Origin: Megaustenia siamemsis
Taxonomy: Eukaryota; Mollusca; Gastropoda; Stylommatophora; Ariophantidae
Length of the DNA: 64,000 nucleotides
Direction of reading: 5' to 3'
Assembly: GCA_032433765.1 (NCBI GenBank)
Contig: JAVIAB010000124.1
Span: 94,515,345 to 94,579,344, forward strand
Part shown: piece by piece, positions 55,201 through 63,586 of the stretch
Layout: every line of letters starts with the position of its first letter
Numbering within the stretch: the stretch's first letter is position 1
Position numbers and translations under genes: made by a program
Notes under the pieces: model-generated
What the model saw: only the letters and a program-made list of their open reading frames with translations
Database searches by the model: none
Told to the model about the DNA's origin: nothing

Positions 55201-57324
55201 TCTTAAGAAACAAAAGAAAGAATCAATCTACACTTGAGCACAGCATGGGATGAGAAAAGTTGGAGTTCTTGGTTAACTAGCAAAATAGAGGGAAATAGAC
55301 ATCGTGGACGACAAAGATAGAAAATACTAGATAGCTTGGTGTCATGGCATGGAAAAAAGTCAACAACAGAATTGATTATATGTATTGTGGATTGATAATT
55401 GTGGACATGATCGCCTACTACAAACTGTATGGTACATGATGATGATGGTCTGTGCTACGCCAGGCCGCCCTGCTGACCCACAAAATATCTCGTGCGCTCT
55501 AAACTCGGATCTCACCCAGAAGCTGTTGAACGATTTCGAATCTGATTTTTCTAATCTAGTATTACAGTCGAGCTACCGATACAATTATTTCATTGCTTGT
55601 CTATATTACAGATAAATGACCACACTCTCACGTTTGCCATGATATATTTAATATTATTATTATTTTATTTGATCTTAGCTATTTGATTAAGCCTTTAGAA
55701 TATCTGCTTAATGTCACATTTATTCATGTTTCAATAAGAGAACACAAGTTCGATTCCAGGTAGGGTTTTTTTCCAGTGCGGGGCGAAATGGAAACCAAGA
55801 GCCCAACGCCGGACAAACATACTTTTTTTTCTGGTGCTATAAGTTTCCGTCCCCATTCCTTCTCCGTCAGATTCTAGATAGTTGTTTTATTTATTTGTTT
55901 GTAATCAGCTCCCTTAGATTATGACCTTGGCTTATTAGCTCTGTCTCAAACTGTGCATCAATATTGTATTTATGGAGTCCTGTTGATGCCTCTATATTTG
56001 GATTCTGCTACATAAAGAAAGCAATAACCATTCCATACAAACAAAAGACATACATTAAACCTGTAGGAAAAGTGGCCATGATCGAATGACAACTTAAAGA
56101 ATTTACCATGAAATATGTCGTATGGCACGTCTATTGTAAACTGCTTATTGATTAGTGGTCAGGAATAAAGGAACTGATAAGTACAATATATTGAGCAAGA
56201 GCAAATGAAACTGCAATTTCCAGGAAAAGAAAAAAAGGCTAAGAGCCCCGTCACTCCAAGTGTCGTATAGAGAATATGGTGTTAGAGATCATACTTTTTA
56301 AAGACCATCTGCACATAGTAATACGCCTGTGCCGCTTTTACTTTCTCAGAAAAAAATCCGGTACACATTTAAAGCTGGGTAAACCCGGAAAACGTCAATC
56401 AGGATCGAACCCGTCCACTTGTGCTGACTAGTCCAGTTCACTAACCACTGAGCTATCGACGGTCCCAATCTCCCAGAGATTGAGAGAAAACATAATATTG
56501 TTAATAATTGGTGAACTGGACCAATGGATGAACATTGTGATCATCAGAAGCATTCTTTAGTATAAAAAAACAACAACCTTATGCTTCTTGATTATATAGT
56601 GGGGAATTAGGGAATGGTTCCAGGCCAGTCTAGATCAGTAGTCCAACACTAATTGTAGAAACATGAAAATAATTATCATATTTTAGATAGAAAATATTTA
56701 ACAACCTTCTGAAATTAATCCGCACAATTTTATTTATTTTTATACAATAGAATGAGAAATCACATGTTCACCAAATTCAAAATAGGTACAACCAGCCAAT
56801 GCCACTGTACACTGGAAATATCACTACAAAACATGTTTTACAGGATTGCCCCCAGTACACAGACCGGAGAAGAGCAATGTGGTCCACATCCACCTCCCTG
56901 GAAGCGAAACTACATGGGACAATCGAATCGCTTAAACAGACAGCTGACTTCATGAGAGAGCCTGGAATCCTACTCTGATTGAGTCTTGATCGCAGAGACA
57001 GAGAGTGAGATTTACTTTTATAAACATCACTTTAAGAAAATATCTGCTATTTTCAGTGGCCATACCTAAAAGAGTAACGTTGACTGGATCCTTGAATCCT
57101 TGTTTAACAAAACATATGATGTTGAGGATATTCGCTATTGTGCCATATATGTCGATCGACAAGCATACAGTTGTATATATAACATACTGATAAAATATGA
57201 GATCTTTTTTGTCAATGAATGTGTTCTTTGTATAATCGTTATTATTTGTATTCAGCCAGGATAAAGATCTCAATGTGGAATTTTGTAACAGAGTTGTCTC
57301 TTCAAGTAAAGTATCTGTATACAT
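38902..57324 (-). CDS. GPCR-2: complete three-exon rhodopsin-class GPCR, candidate chemosensory receptor
   Basis: Joining 57324-57066, 52276-52062 and 39495-38902 gives 1068 nt, 355 aa plus stop. Both introns are GT/AG: intron 1 is phase 1 (splits a Gly codon), intron 2 is phase 0. Seven hydrophobic segments are visible at about 44-72, 85-105, 131-152, 169-191, 219-246, 270-298 and 309-336. TM3 ends in ERC (148-150) where DRY is usual; TM7 carries NIFIY (330-334) in place of NPxxY; a Pro follows ACFL in TM6. I see no Cys at the usual TM3/ECL2 disulfide positions. N-terminal NST is a glycosylation candidate. Such receptors sit in the plasma membrane and signal through G proteins; the ligand cannot be read from sequence. 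Candidate chemosensory receptor is a family-level inference from the TM7 tail (NSSMNIFIYYHMSSKYRETF) and the local copy number; an orphan peptide receptor is the alternative. The introns (4.8 and 12.6 kb) are filled with transposons. Confidence 0.85.
39496..40050. other. GPCR-2 intron 2 next to exon 3
   Basis: No gene or repeat seen. Confidence 0.45.
40203..41324 (+). pseudogene. Penelope-like RT C-terminus with GIY-YIG endonuclease
   Basis: 372 residues in one frame. GTKMGPSYA (4-12) is the RT block before the catalytic site; YRRYIYDC (35-42) is the catalytic block with the first Asp of the usual YIDD changed to Tyr. The linker has a CNRRVCHTCDH cluster (about 256-266), the zinc-binding motif before the nuclease in many PLEs. 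The nuclease domain holds NIIYAIICKRCKLTYIGQSG and RCREHLND (about 292-325), matching GIY..YIG and the conserved Arg. In intact relatives RT and nuclease integrate the element, often near telomeres or dispersed. Truncation and the Asp loss make this copy inactive. Confidence 0.8.
41325..42600 (+). other. Pyrimidine-rich 3' region of the Penelope-like element
   Basis: Strongly C/T-biased plus strand (for example cccctttttatcttctgact, a C10 tract at 41462). No supported gene; short plus frames are composition effects. Confidence 0.6.
42643..42690 (+). ncRNA. Hammerhead-ribozyme-like motif at the PLE 3' end
   Basis: ctgaaga (42653-42659) fits the CUGANGA core, ggcc-aca-ggcc (42661-42671) can form stem II, gaaac (42672-42676) fits the GAAA core and gtc (42677-42679) the cleavage triplet. 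The five bases after it (agtat) pair with gtatt before the core as stem I, with two G-U pairs. Stem III would have only two pairs, and an extra A (42660) sits between core and stem II. Minimal-stem-III hammerheads are known in Penelope-like elements. Confidence 0.45.
42865..43655 (+). mobile_element. LINE-A fragment
   Basis: It runs from DTVLIAE (RT catalytic block edge) through KESKNK, TSDGRCTKEV, the FFGHVM region and the terminal LWRDMITYASRPAT-like end with a (GAT)n tail. Multiple shifts and stops. It lies in GPCR-2 intron 2. Confidence 0.7.
43980..44400 (-). mobile_element. Reverse transcriptase fragment of another LINE family
   Basis: The minus strand reads TSKRFAVTSGLRQGYVLSPL then IDKISKYA, a standard RT block (GLRQG..LSPLLF). 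Upstream ADQEQDFYKAVRNILWQT is also RT-like. It is short and broken. Confidence 0.55.
44590..44915 (+). mobile_element. Candidate SINE with degenerate tRNA-like head and A tail
   Basis: ggaccggttggtctcgagac and gaggcttcaaatc suggest degenerate boxes A and B; a GC-rich body (cctctaggg, ggacttcgtcagaggttaaa) ends in an A run at 44911-44919. Only one copy is seen here. Confidence 0.4.
44940..45850 (-). mobile_element. Jockey/I-like LINE fragment with RNase H domain
   Basis: The frame 45785-45390 reads DAVIYTDGSVMRHQKSAWAF (RNase H first Asp), TMEVMVVTRAFILLES (Glu) and ACILSDSISMIRD (second Asp). After a frameshift at an A/T run the minus strand continues ENKRADRLAN and IDLADIFKAL, the last RNase H block and its tail. 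It is a different subfamily from LINE-H at 49070. The RT is missing. Confidence 0.72.
46140..47050 (+). repeat. Composite AT / CATA / CACA microsatellite, 0.9 kb
   Basis: It starts with (AT)n (46151-46204), continues through mixed acat/acac/atac repeats, and ends with an uninterrupted (ACAT)n of about 100 bp (46950-47048). The plus strand is almost free of G. Open frames on both strands come from the repeat and are not genes. Confidence 0.92.
47055..47521 (-). mobile_element. LINE-G 3' fragment
   Basis: An open frame (47521-47135) reads KINTCEMRCLRKVTNNTRKD, CQEYIEQQQFKWFGHLVRMN, GKRPRGRPRRRWIDAVTETC and AAQERQMI, typical of the post-RT region in endonuclease-RT LINEs. The 3' end abuts the CATA microsatellite, which may be its expanded tail. 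Confidence 0.75.
47525..48685. other. Unique sequence without recognised gene
   Basis: Moderately GC-richer than surroundings with no convincing frame or repeat. In GPCR-2 intron 2. Confidence 0.4.
48690..49060 (-). mobile_element. LINE-B fragment, antisense
   Basis: It matches the middle of LINE-B: gtgcccaagtattcgacacg and cttaccattcagactaagac recur at 2725-2850 and elsewhere. Neither end of the element is present. Confidence 0.6.
49070..50620 (+). mobile_element. LINE-H: Jockey-like ORF2 C-terminal half with RNase H, broken
   Basis: It reads YLRVTFDSKLSRTQPINKAT, SKVYQQSIRPHLEYGSSAW, NDRFLKSWDG-like sequence, then DLWIHVYTVGSAQNVVKNGV (RNase H start with the catalytic Asp of YTDGSA changed to Val), GIPSHCGIPGNGKADQLAKE (last RNase H block intact) and VIIIRLRTGNNRLHSHM. 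Stops and shifts are frequent. The tail (CTCTQAPHAAEHILQDC-like, RKIHWPL) is typical of Jockey-type elements. Confidence 0.75.
50640..50800 (-). mobile_element. LINE-B RT relic shared with the GPCR-1 locus
   Basis: Same truncated RT piece as at 2945-3090 (gaccgttgacttcaat, gctgtgaagta). Its truncation edge and right flank are identical in layout in both loci, so the insertion predates the locus duplication. Confidence 0.6.
50800..51525. other. GPCR-2 intron 2, paralogous to 3090-3790
   Basis: No gene is seen. Collinear by eye with the GPCR-1 intron. Confidence 0.55.
51527..51948 (+). repeat. 33-bp minisatellite, about 12 copies
   Basis: The unit is gatcaatggaaaagattgat plus gaagagccacaga, with g/t and a/t variants. 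It lies about 110 bp from GPCR-2 exon 2 inside intron 2 and is absent from the same place in GPCR-1. The frame (RSMEKIDEEPQ) is open only because 33 is divisible by three. Confidence 0.92.
52062..52276 (-). CDS. GPCR-2 exon 2 (TM2-TM3)
   Basis: The exon is 215 nt, opened by an ATTTCAG acceptor and closed by TTACAG|GTTTG. It encodes GLSVSDLCCLVPLIWTN onward through TITLERC-type TM3 to TIPLQ. It is the same length as GPCR-1 exon 2 and nearly identical in protein sequence; changes such as T/P and A/G lie in the extracellular loop. A 33-bp minisatellite starts about 110 bp downstream in intron 2. Confidence 0.88.
52277..52535. other. GPCR-2 intron 1, exon-proximal part
   Basis: Collinear with 4165-4435 (gataggacttgtgtttgtga and flanks). 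No gene. Confidence 0.5.
52540..53110 (-). mobile_element. LINE endonuclease N-terminal fragment
   Basis: Broken minus-strand frames read GTWNVRT, ALIDKELNRLNVDIAALEET and RLSDCR, the opening blocks of an APE endonuclease. With the adjacent LINE-B end (53140-53830) it fills a 1.27-kb gap relative to GPCR-1 intron 1 (4435). Confidence 0.55.
53140..53830 (-). mobile_element. LINE-B 3' part, antisense
   Basis: The minus strand reads ITSDGRCTTEIKSRISQAKI, RVHQCYIEPILTYGRESWTV, RRLETTEMGFLRRMLKVHWT, TNEEILKEANTKRELLK and, near the end, RRLWKDMIAHANWYGT followed by the GAT tail (antisense atcatgtgccataccagttgg). It is the best-preserved LINE-B end here. Confidence 0.78.
53835..54690. other. GPCR-2 intron 1, partly paralogous
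   Basis: 53835-54175 matches 4440-4795 (including a shared old LINE end near 54130). 54175-54690 has no recognised feature. Confidence 0.45.
54690..55450 (+). mobile_element. LINE-B copy, uninterrupted partner of 5342-9190
   Basis: It runs from actcaatctgaatagtaaga through rearranged post-RT sequence to gatagcttggtgtcatggca and the 3' end with GAT tail (55436). Its right flank (gccaggccgccctgctgaccca) equals that of the interrupted copy, showing it is the same insertion duplicated with the locus. Confidence 0.7.
55455..56235. other. GPCR-2 intron 1, paralogous to parts of 9190-10850
   Basis: No gene seen; matching blocks include gaatatctgctta and ggatt..ctacataaagaaagcaataac. Confidence 0.5.
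56240..56468 (-). mobile_element. tRNA-derived SINE, copy 4, diverged
   Basis: Minus-strand head with tagctcagtggttag and a box B (gggttcgatcc), and the family body; several substitutions and a small deletion. No SINE lies at the matching place in GPCR-1 (near 10860). Confidence 0.78.
56745..57003 (+). mobile_element. LINE-J (Jockey-like) 3' end
   Basis: It encodes MRNHMFTKFKIGTTSQCHCT, a broken HVLQDCPQYTD, LHGTIESLKQTADFM and ESLE/GILL, then ttgagtcttgatcgcagaga and a GA-rich end. It is inserted about 60 bp from the GPCR-2 exon 1 donor; GPCR-1 lacks it at this site. Confidence 0.75.
57066..57324 (-). CDS. GPCR-2 exon 1 (N-terminus and TM1)
   Basis: This exon encodes 86 residues plus one base of the next codon, covering the extracellular N-terminus and TM1 (GTIANILNIICF). 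The ATG at 57324 is used because it is the first in-frame Met and keeps NST downstream. The donor reads CTTTTAG|GTATGG on the minus strand. A LINE-J tail ends about 60 bp beyond the donor, inside intron 1. GPCR-1 has the same exon at 11428-11203. Confidence 0.85.
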
Positions 57325-57364
57325 TATTGTTTACACGTTTCTTGTTTGTTGGTCCTCGGATTAT

Positions 57365-57665
57365 CCACATAACACAATTAAGAGCCGTCTATAAGTGCTC
57401 AGATCTCCTCCCCAGAAAATCTGACAGTGTGAAAAGATTGGGAAATAAAACTATGTTGTTTCACAAGTCTTCTGCTGTTATTCTCGCGACTCTCCTGGTC
57501 TAAGCAACATCCCACTTGATTTGATGATCCAGGAATCGAACCAGGGCTGCAGACTCACGATAACATTATCCAGCCCTGCTGCTTCTATAGCGTTAAGATA
57601 AGATCGTCGAACATCTATGTCATAGTATCGCAAAATTTAAATAATAGTAAACAATGGATGTATCC
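57365..57665 (-). repeat. Old tRNA-like repeat upstream of GPCR-2
   Basis: Partner of 17656-17955; the minus strand carries ccctggttcgattcctgg (box B). Starts about 40 bp upstream of the GPCR-2 ATG, so it may contribute to the 5' UTR or promoter. Confidence 0.4.
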
Positions 57666-57724
57666 ATGTAGACAAAGAATACATTATTATTTAGTAACAA
57701 CAAGCAGTACTGTAAAGTAGTACT

Positions 57725-58052
57725 AGAATTGGATGGATAGAAAAGAAAACAAACGATGAAGTTTCAAAACAACTGAAAATAAAAAAGAACTACTAAATAC
57801 AATTAAGACAAATTAAATTTGTGGCATTGTTAAAAGACACAACAGCCTACTAAAAGTAATATTGGAAGGAAAAATACAAGGTGAAAGAGGCAGAGGCAGA
57901 CCAAGACTAACATGGTCGAGTTACATCAAAAGATGGACAAGTCAATCTATGATAGCCTGAACCATCAAAGCAAGAAACAGAGTAGAATGGCGATCCATGA
58001 TAGTCAACCTTCGTTGCGGAGAAGGCACTCGATGATGATGATGATGATGATG
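57725..58052 (+). mobile_element. LINE-C 3' fragment with perfect 11-bp target duplication
   Basis: AAAGTAGTACT flanks it (57714-57724 and 58053-58063). It encodes a broken WIEKKTNDEV to VEWRSM.VNLRCGEGTR end and a (GAT)n tail. The GPCR-1 upstream region is uninterrupted at this site (near 18980). Confidence 0.85.
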
Positions 58053-58063
58053 AAAGTAGTACT

Positions 58064-58975
58064 AAATGTTTTAAGAATGCATGTTAACATCACATTATAT
58101 ACGTCGTCTTATATTTATCATGCTATATAACAAAACGTGTTAAGTTTGTAATGGTTCAGTTAAGTTTGTAATGGTTCAATTATTTATGTAGAGAAATATA
58201 ACATTTCTTTGTGTTTCATTTCTTCAACACTCTGTAACTTGTATAGATATGTCTTGTTTCATGCTAGAGTGAAATTACCACTTGTTACGTTTAGCGCATG
58301 ATAGTTAGCTAAAAACAGTGCCTTTCAACCATTAATAGGCACCGTTGTGTAGCGGAAATTTGTAATTGTATCGTGCTGTAATTCGTAGTAATGCTGCCAC
58401 CTATAATTAATTGTATATTTATAATTGTTTCTATATACCTATTAGTACATACTCATAAAACAGTAATGTTACTGCTAGTATTGATTTGTTGAAACAGTAA
58501 TGTCTACATAATTACTAAGAAGTATACAAAAAGTGTATACGCCGCGCATGAATACACTTAAAACAACAGTTTCTCTTTATTCAGGAATGAACAATAATTT
58601 GGAGACAACATTTTGATATATTATCAAATTAGTTTACGTTAATAATCGTAATTGCTAATTCATACCAGTGTCAAGATTATCCCTAAATAATACTGCCGTT
58701 AAATTTCTCTTAGTCACACATGTTTTTAATTAAGTGTGCCATAACAGGTTTTAAAACGTTATAATTAAATAACATATGATAAGATAAGAACGCTAAACGG
58801 AACAGCATTACGGAGAAATACCATTTGCCATTTTTATATAAATGGAATTACTACCGCTAGTCAAATGTCTACAGTTATCCGCAGAAATAAAACTGATATA
58901 ATTAAACCTGGAGTTTTCTTTCTTTCTTTTCTGAACATTTCAGAGTGCTAATTTTTATTATTTTTTTTTTTTACT
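58064..58975. other. GPCR-2 upstream region, paralogous to 18990-19745
   Basis: AT-rich, no ORF. A 19-bp direct pair (ttaagtttgtaatggttca) occurs near 58140-58178. Confidence 0.5.
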
Positions 58976-58979
58976 TTTC

Positions 58980-59105
58980 ATCATCATCATGTGCCATACC
59001 GGTTGGCGTAGACGATCATGTCCTTTCACAATCTTCTATCCACAGTGGATCGTATCGATTCTGTCGTTGACTGTTTTCCATGCCATGACATCAAGCTATC
59101 TAGCC
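58980..59105 (-). mobile_element. LINE-B 3' tip, antisense
   Basis: catcatcatgtgccataccggttggcgtagacgatcatg-type terminus as in 53140, ending near gacatcaagctatcta. The paralogy with the GPCR-1 locus ends at about this point. Confidence 0.65.
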
Positions 59106-59529
59106 ATCTGTGTTACTTTTAGTTTATGAAAAAGACACAAGATAAATTCAATTTATAATAATTTCTCCAAGAAAACGAAAATCGCAAGCTCGTTAAGTCG
59201 TTTTGCAACAAGAAAAGTGAGCAGCTTAACAATAACGTTGCAGTGTTTCTTAATCTTGGGAACAGAAATCAAACAATTAGCAAGGCTTTCAATATGAATA
59301 AAACTATGAAGTGAATGAAAGGAAGAAAATATTAAATAATATTTAGAAGGCTGGCAAGTTGTTTGTTCATTTTGAATCCAAAATTGACGATGCCACATGT
59401 AACCACTTACGATCTCTGATATTTCGAATTGTGTTTTCTCACATTAGAAGGTTGGTAATATCCAGTGTAGCTGTCTTTGATCTTTAGCTTCATCTGGCAG
59501 CGGTAAATCTGTTAAAGATAATGTATCTA

Positions 59530-59645
59530 TAGTAACGTAACGATCATTATCATTAACGTAAAGAACTTTATCATTAACGTAACGATCATTATCATTAACG
59601 TAACGATTACTATCATTAACGTAACGATCATTATCATTAACGCAG
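59530..59645 (+). repeat. 21-bp minisatellite, about 5-6 copies
   Basis: Units of acgtaacgatcattatcatta with minor variants. Confidence 0.85.
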
Positions 59646-60070
59646 TACAAAACATATCAATTGTGCGACCAACGCAAAGTCTGTCGATTCATCAAGAGCA
59701 AGAGAAAAGTAACTACATAGAGATAGCTTTAACAGTAGTTTCTGTTTAAATTGAGCCACCGTTGAGTTCAACATGCCTAACAACCGTCGTCGTTATTAAA
59801 AGACACATTCTGGAAGCATTAATCAGAACATATCTATACTTTTAAGGTACACCCTATGACAGAGTGCGGTAAATGTTGAAACCATACATTCCTTAACTTC
59901 TCCACTCGAACACGGCGTGTCATGTTTAATACGTTTATTGACATTGATACAGAGATTTCCGTTGTATGCTTGTTAACGTTGTTACTAGAATAAAAACATT
60001 TCTATTGACGCCTGCAATTTCAGCTCGTCTATTTATACATACTCTTGACTCTTGAAATATATAAAACAAG
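59646..60070. other. Sequence without recognised features
   Basis: No ORF or repeat seen. The same holds for 59106-59529. Confidence 0.4.
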
Positions 60071-60074
60071 GAGG

Positions 60075-60915
60075 TACTCTGTGTTATCTCGCCTGATTTG
60101 TTTAACTTTACAGCGAAAATATTGCGAGATCAAATGTAGACAAACAAGAACGTGTAGTCACCAGTAACAACATAAACAATTTGCGAATGACAGTCTTAAT
60201 AGCAGAGACAGAGAATGAACTACAAGAAATGATAGACGTAATAGTAAAAGAAAGCAACAAGAAGAGCCTCAGTCTGAATAGTAAGAAAACGGAAGTAATG
60301 GTCATATCGAAGAAACAATCATCACCAGCATAAAAATAAACAGGACAAATCTGAAACAAGTACAACGTGTCAACTACTTGAGCACAATAAACTATCAGAT
60401 CCACCACAGAAATAAAAAGCACAAAAACTCAGGCAAAAATAGCATTTCAGAAATTGAAAAACATCTCCTGCAACTAGTATATGCCATATAAGCGAGAAAG
60501 AGTGTGTTAATCGGTGCTAAATGGAGCTAATTCTGAACTATGAAAGCGAATCACGAACAGTAGACAAACAAACGAAAAGACGATTAGAGGCCACAGAGAT
60601 GGGATTTCTCGGAAGAATGTTGAAAGTTCGCTGAACAGCTAAAAAGACCAATGAAGAAATTCTCAAAGAGGCCAACACAAAAGCGATCTCCTTAAAACTA
60701 TCAGAAAGAAACAATCAACATTTTTCATTCATCATGAGAGTTGGAAAGTTGGAATACTTGGTTACAACCGGCAAAATACACGGACATTGAGATCGAGGAC
60801 GACAAAGAGAAAATATACCAGATAGCTTGTTGTCATGGCGTGGAAAATCTGTCAACAACAGAATTGATACGATGCACTGTGGATAAAAGATTGTGGAAGG
60901 ATATGATCGCATAAT
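60075..60915 (+). mobile_element. LINE-B fragment from RT to 3' end
   Basis: It begins at SPDLFN, then VLIAETENELQEMIDVIVKE, KKSLSLNSKKTEVMVISKKQ and the post-RT region to GCTVDKRLWKDMIA. Frames are broken by stops and small indels. It lies between GPCR-2 and GPCR-3. Confidence 0.75.
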
Positions 60916-61480
60916 TAAGATAAAAATATACATGTGAATAACACAAGCTGTGCAGAGAAAGTAGTTAACAAATAGATATAACAGGAACTATAAGATCTAT
61001 TAGAGATGTGAATATCTCTACAAGTCGGTAACTTTGTCAACACTCCCCTTACGGTTATTTAAAGTACATACCATATATCGAGGAACTGACTGAAACAATA
61101 AGAAAGTTGAACTTTTGTAATTATCATGAATATCTATACTTCTAAACAAAGTAATTCATCCGCTGATTATCATATGAGGCCAGATGATATGGCAAGATAA
61201 TTGTAATTTAAATTATTCGTATGTTCTCAATTATAATTGTCACGTTGTAAATGGGGTTGTCTTGATTACTATACACATTCATATTCTCAAATTCTTCAAC
61301 ATTTCTTTCTACCTCGATACCTGCTTGCTTGATGTTACAGTTTACTGTTGTCTGCTTGTCTGTCCTAGCTGCCTGCGTGCGCTTTTGCCTGATGTTGATG
61401 GCTATTAATGTGTTAATTCACGTTGGTGGCATATCACTACCACACCGCCTCTTATAAATTATAATGCGATTATTAAGCTC
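60916..61480. other. GPCR-3 3' flank
   Basis: It includes a single partial copy of the 27-bp unit (61318-61345, gcttgcttgatgttacagtt) that is expanded at 35008-37812. No gene. Confidence 0.5.
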
Positions 61481-61483
61481 GTT

Positions 61484-61745
61484 TATAACACAGAAGAGAA
61501 TGTCAGTATGATCTGTCACACAACACAGAAGAGAATGTCAGTATGATCAGTCACACAACACAGAAGAGAATGTCAGTATGATCAGTCACACAACACAGAA
61601 GAGAATGTCAGTATGATCAGTCACACAACACAGAAGAGAATGTCAGTATGATCAGTCACAGAACACAGAAGAGAATGTCAGTATGTTCTGTCACACAACA
61701 CAGAAGAGAATGTCAGTATATTCTGTCACACAACACAGAAGGAAA
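61484..61745 (+). repeat. 35-bp minisatellite, 7-8 copies
   Basis: Units of about 35 bp with cagaagagaatgtcagtatg and (a/t)tc(a/t)gtcacacaaca. A single copy is present at 37855-37885 in the GPCR-2 flank. Confidence 0.9.
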
Positions 61746-62162
61746 ATGTCTTCATAAAGTGTATTGATACTAACAGAACCTAACAGAGGAGAGTCGGACA
61801 CAACAGAAGAGCAACAAATAAACATAACACAAGTCGTCGATTTCCACACACTGAAGGGTATCTGAGAAGTTTTAATTTGAACTATTATCATTAGCTTATC
61901 AGCAACTTCGTATTTCTGTGCTTCTTGGTGCATCTTTATGTCTTTACCCATTTTGAGAAGGATATCTGAGCATGTGTGCACGTACCCGATGTGCAAGGAG
62001 GACAATTAGTTGACTAAAATAAACGAGCCTAAATTAGATATTAAAAATTTAGTTTCTCAATAATCATCAACGTTGTTTCTTTCACATTTTTTGCTATACT
62101 AGAAAATTATGAAAAAAAAATCTTACGTCTCTCTCTCTATTATGCTCTAACGTTTACGATAT

Positions 62163-62762
62163 TTACTTGCGGCTGTCAACACAGAATAGCTGATGGAGCG
62201 TTTCCCAGTATTTGCTGCTCATGTGGTAGTATATGAAGATGTTCATTGATGAGTTGATGGATTCCGAAATGTAGATTAGCCCCGTTAAAACAATGGCAAA
62301 GTTAATGTATTTTCCGTAGATTGACAATTCTGGCTCAGTTATCATAGCTATCAAAATGATGACAGCAGGAAGAAAACAAACAATGAAGAGAAATGAAATC
62401 ATCACGACCATTTTAGAAACCTTCTGGTTGCGGCTAGACAGTATGGCCGTTTTAGCAAGTGGCGCTTGAGAACTCCTCCATCTATTGCTAGTCTTTAATT
62501 TAAAGACTAGAATTGTTGTAGAAACAATGATAATAATGAAGGCGCTAGAAAAAACAAAGACGTTGTTAAACATAAAAGAAAATGCTTCAACTGTTTCTCT
62601 ATTTTCTTTGAATACAAGACCAACATATGTTTTATTTTTTGCTGGAAAAAATAGCAGGCCAAATTGATAGACCACGTAGATGGGAGTTATACTTGCTATG
62701 AGAATGATGAAGACACATATTGTAGTGATTGACATCCCTTTTGTTGTGATCACATTTTTTAC
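62163..62762 (-). CDS. GPCR-3 third exon (TM4-TM7), no matching exons 1-2 nearby
   Basis: This 600-nt open exon follows a TGTTTCAG acceptor and encodes 199 residues plus stop, from VKNVITTKGM to CVDSRK. TM4-TM7 and NIFIY are intact; the third intracellular loop (WRSSQAPLAK) and the tail differ from GPCR-2. Only 824 bp separate it from the end of the next, similar exon (GPCR-4), and no TM1-TM3 exon lies between. It is either an alternative terminal exon for the gene that owns the GPCR-4 exon, or an orphan duplicate. Absence of stops argues that it was used recently. Confidence 0.72.
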   Translation of the reverse strand, partial: VKNVITTKGMSITTICVFIILIASITPIYVVYQFGLLFFPAKNKTYVGLVFKENRETVEAFSFMFNNVFVFSSAFIIIIVSTTILVFKLKTSNRWRSSQAPLAKTAILSSRNQKVSKMVVMISFLFIVCFLPAVIILIAMITEPELSIYGKYINFAIVLTGLIYISESINSSMNIFIYYHMSSKYWETLHQLFCVDSRK

Positions 62763-63586
62763 CTGAAACAGTACACATAGTAACAACAATGTAAATTGCC
62801 ATATGACAATAATGGGAATAACTATCTAGCAATATGTCGAAGTGTAAAACATTTGTAATTGTGTATGAAATTAAAGTGTATTGTGCAAGTGTGTATAGAT
62901 ATATATTCTATCGGTTGATTGCTTGTAACGATGGACGGTTTGGTATAATTGTGATACATGCTCATTCTTAAGTATACTGACGACGCACGTTAATATATTC
63001 ATACACACGACATATATGCATACAATGATCATACACACAACATACATGCAAACAATGATCATACATTTATTTGGTTCAAACTTAATGACAGTCAAATTTT
63101 CGCAGTGCAACACACCCACAGCAAAATATTAAAAACTGTGTATTATGACGAAGAGTGTTATCTTCCTCTCTATTCTCTGTGGTAGTTATATCTGTAAAAT
63201 ATAATATTGCATTCTTCAAAAATGTATACCTGATTTCCGGCTGACATTCTTTCCGCAAGTGTTTGTAAGTGATTGTGAGTGCTAAGTATGTTCCAGCTCT
63301 TCTTCAATTGTTTAATCTCTCTAACTCAAGAGTCCACCCTTTTTTTATGATTCTTGGGTAATGCTAAAAAAATGCTCAGTTTGGTTTTTGTTGGGACTGT
63401 TCCTGAACCACATCAGTACTGTCGTATTCTTCTCTTCTCTCTATGATTTGATGCTATCATGTATCATGTGCTAAACTAGATTTTACAAGTATAAGCTTCT
63501 CATGAAAGCCACAAACTTGTTTCTCCTTGTCTATTCCTATTCTAGACACTCAAAAGAAAGTTGCCTGTCTCGGAAGTTTATCACAT
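62763..63586. other. Spacer between the GPCR-3 and GPCR-4 third exons
   Basis: 824 bp with a small direct repeat (atacatgcaaacaatgatcat-type, 63010-63065) and no exon-like sequence for TM1-TM3. Confidence 0.5.
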
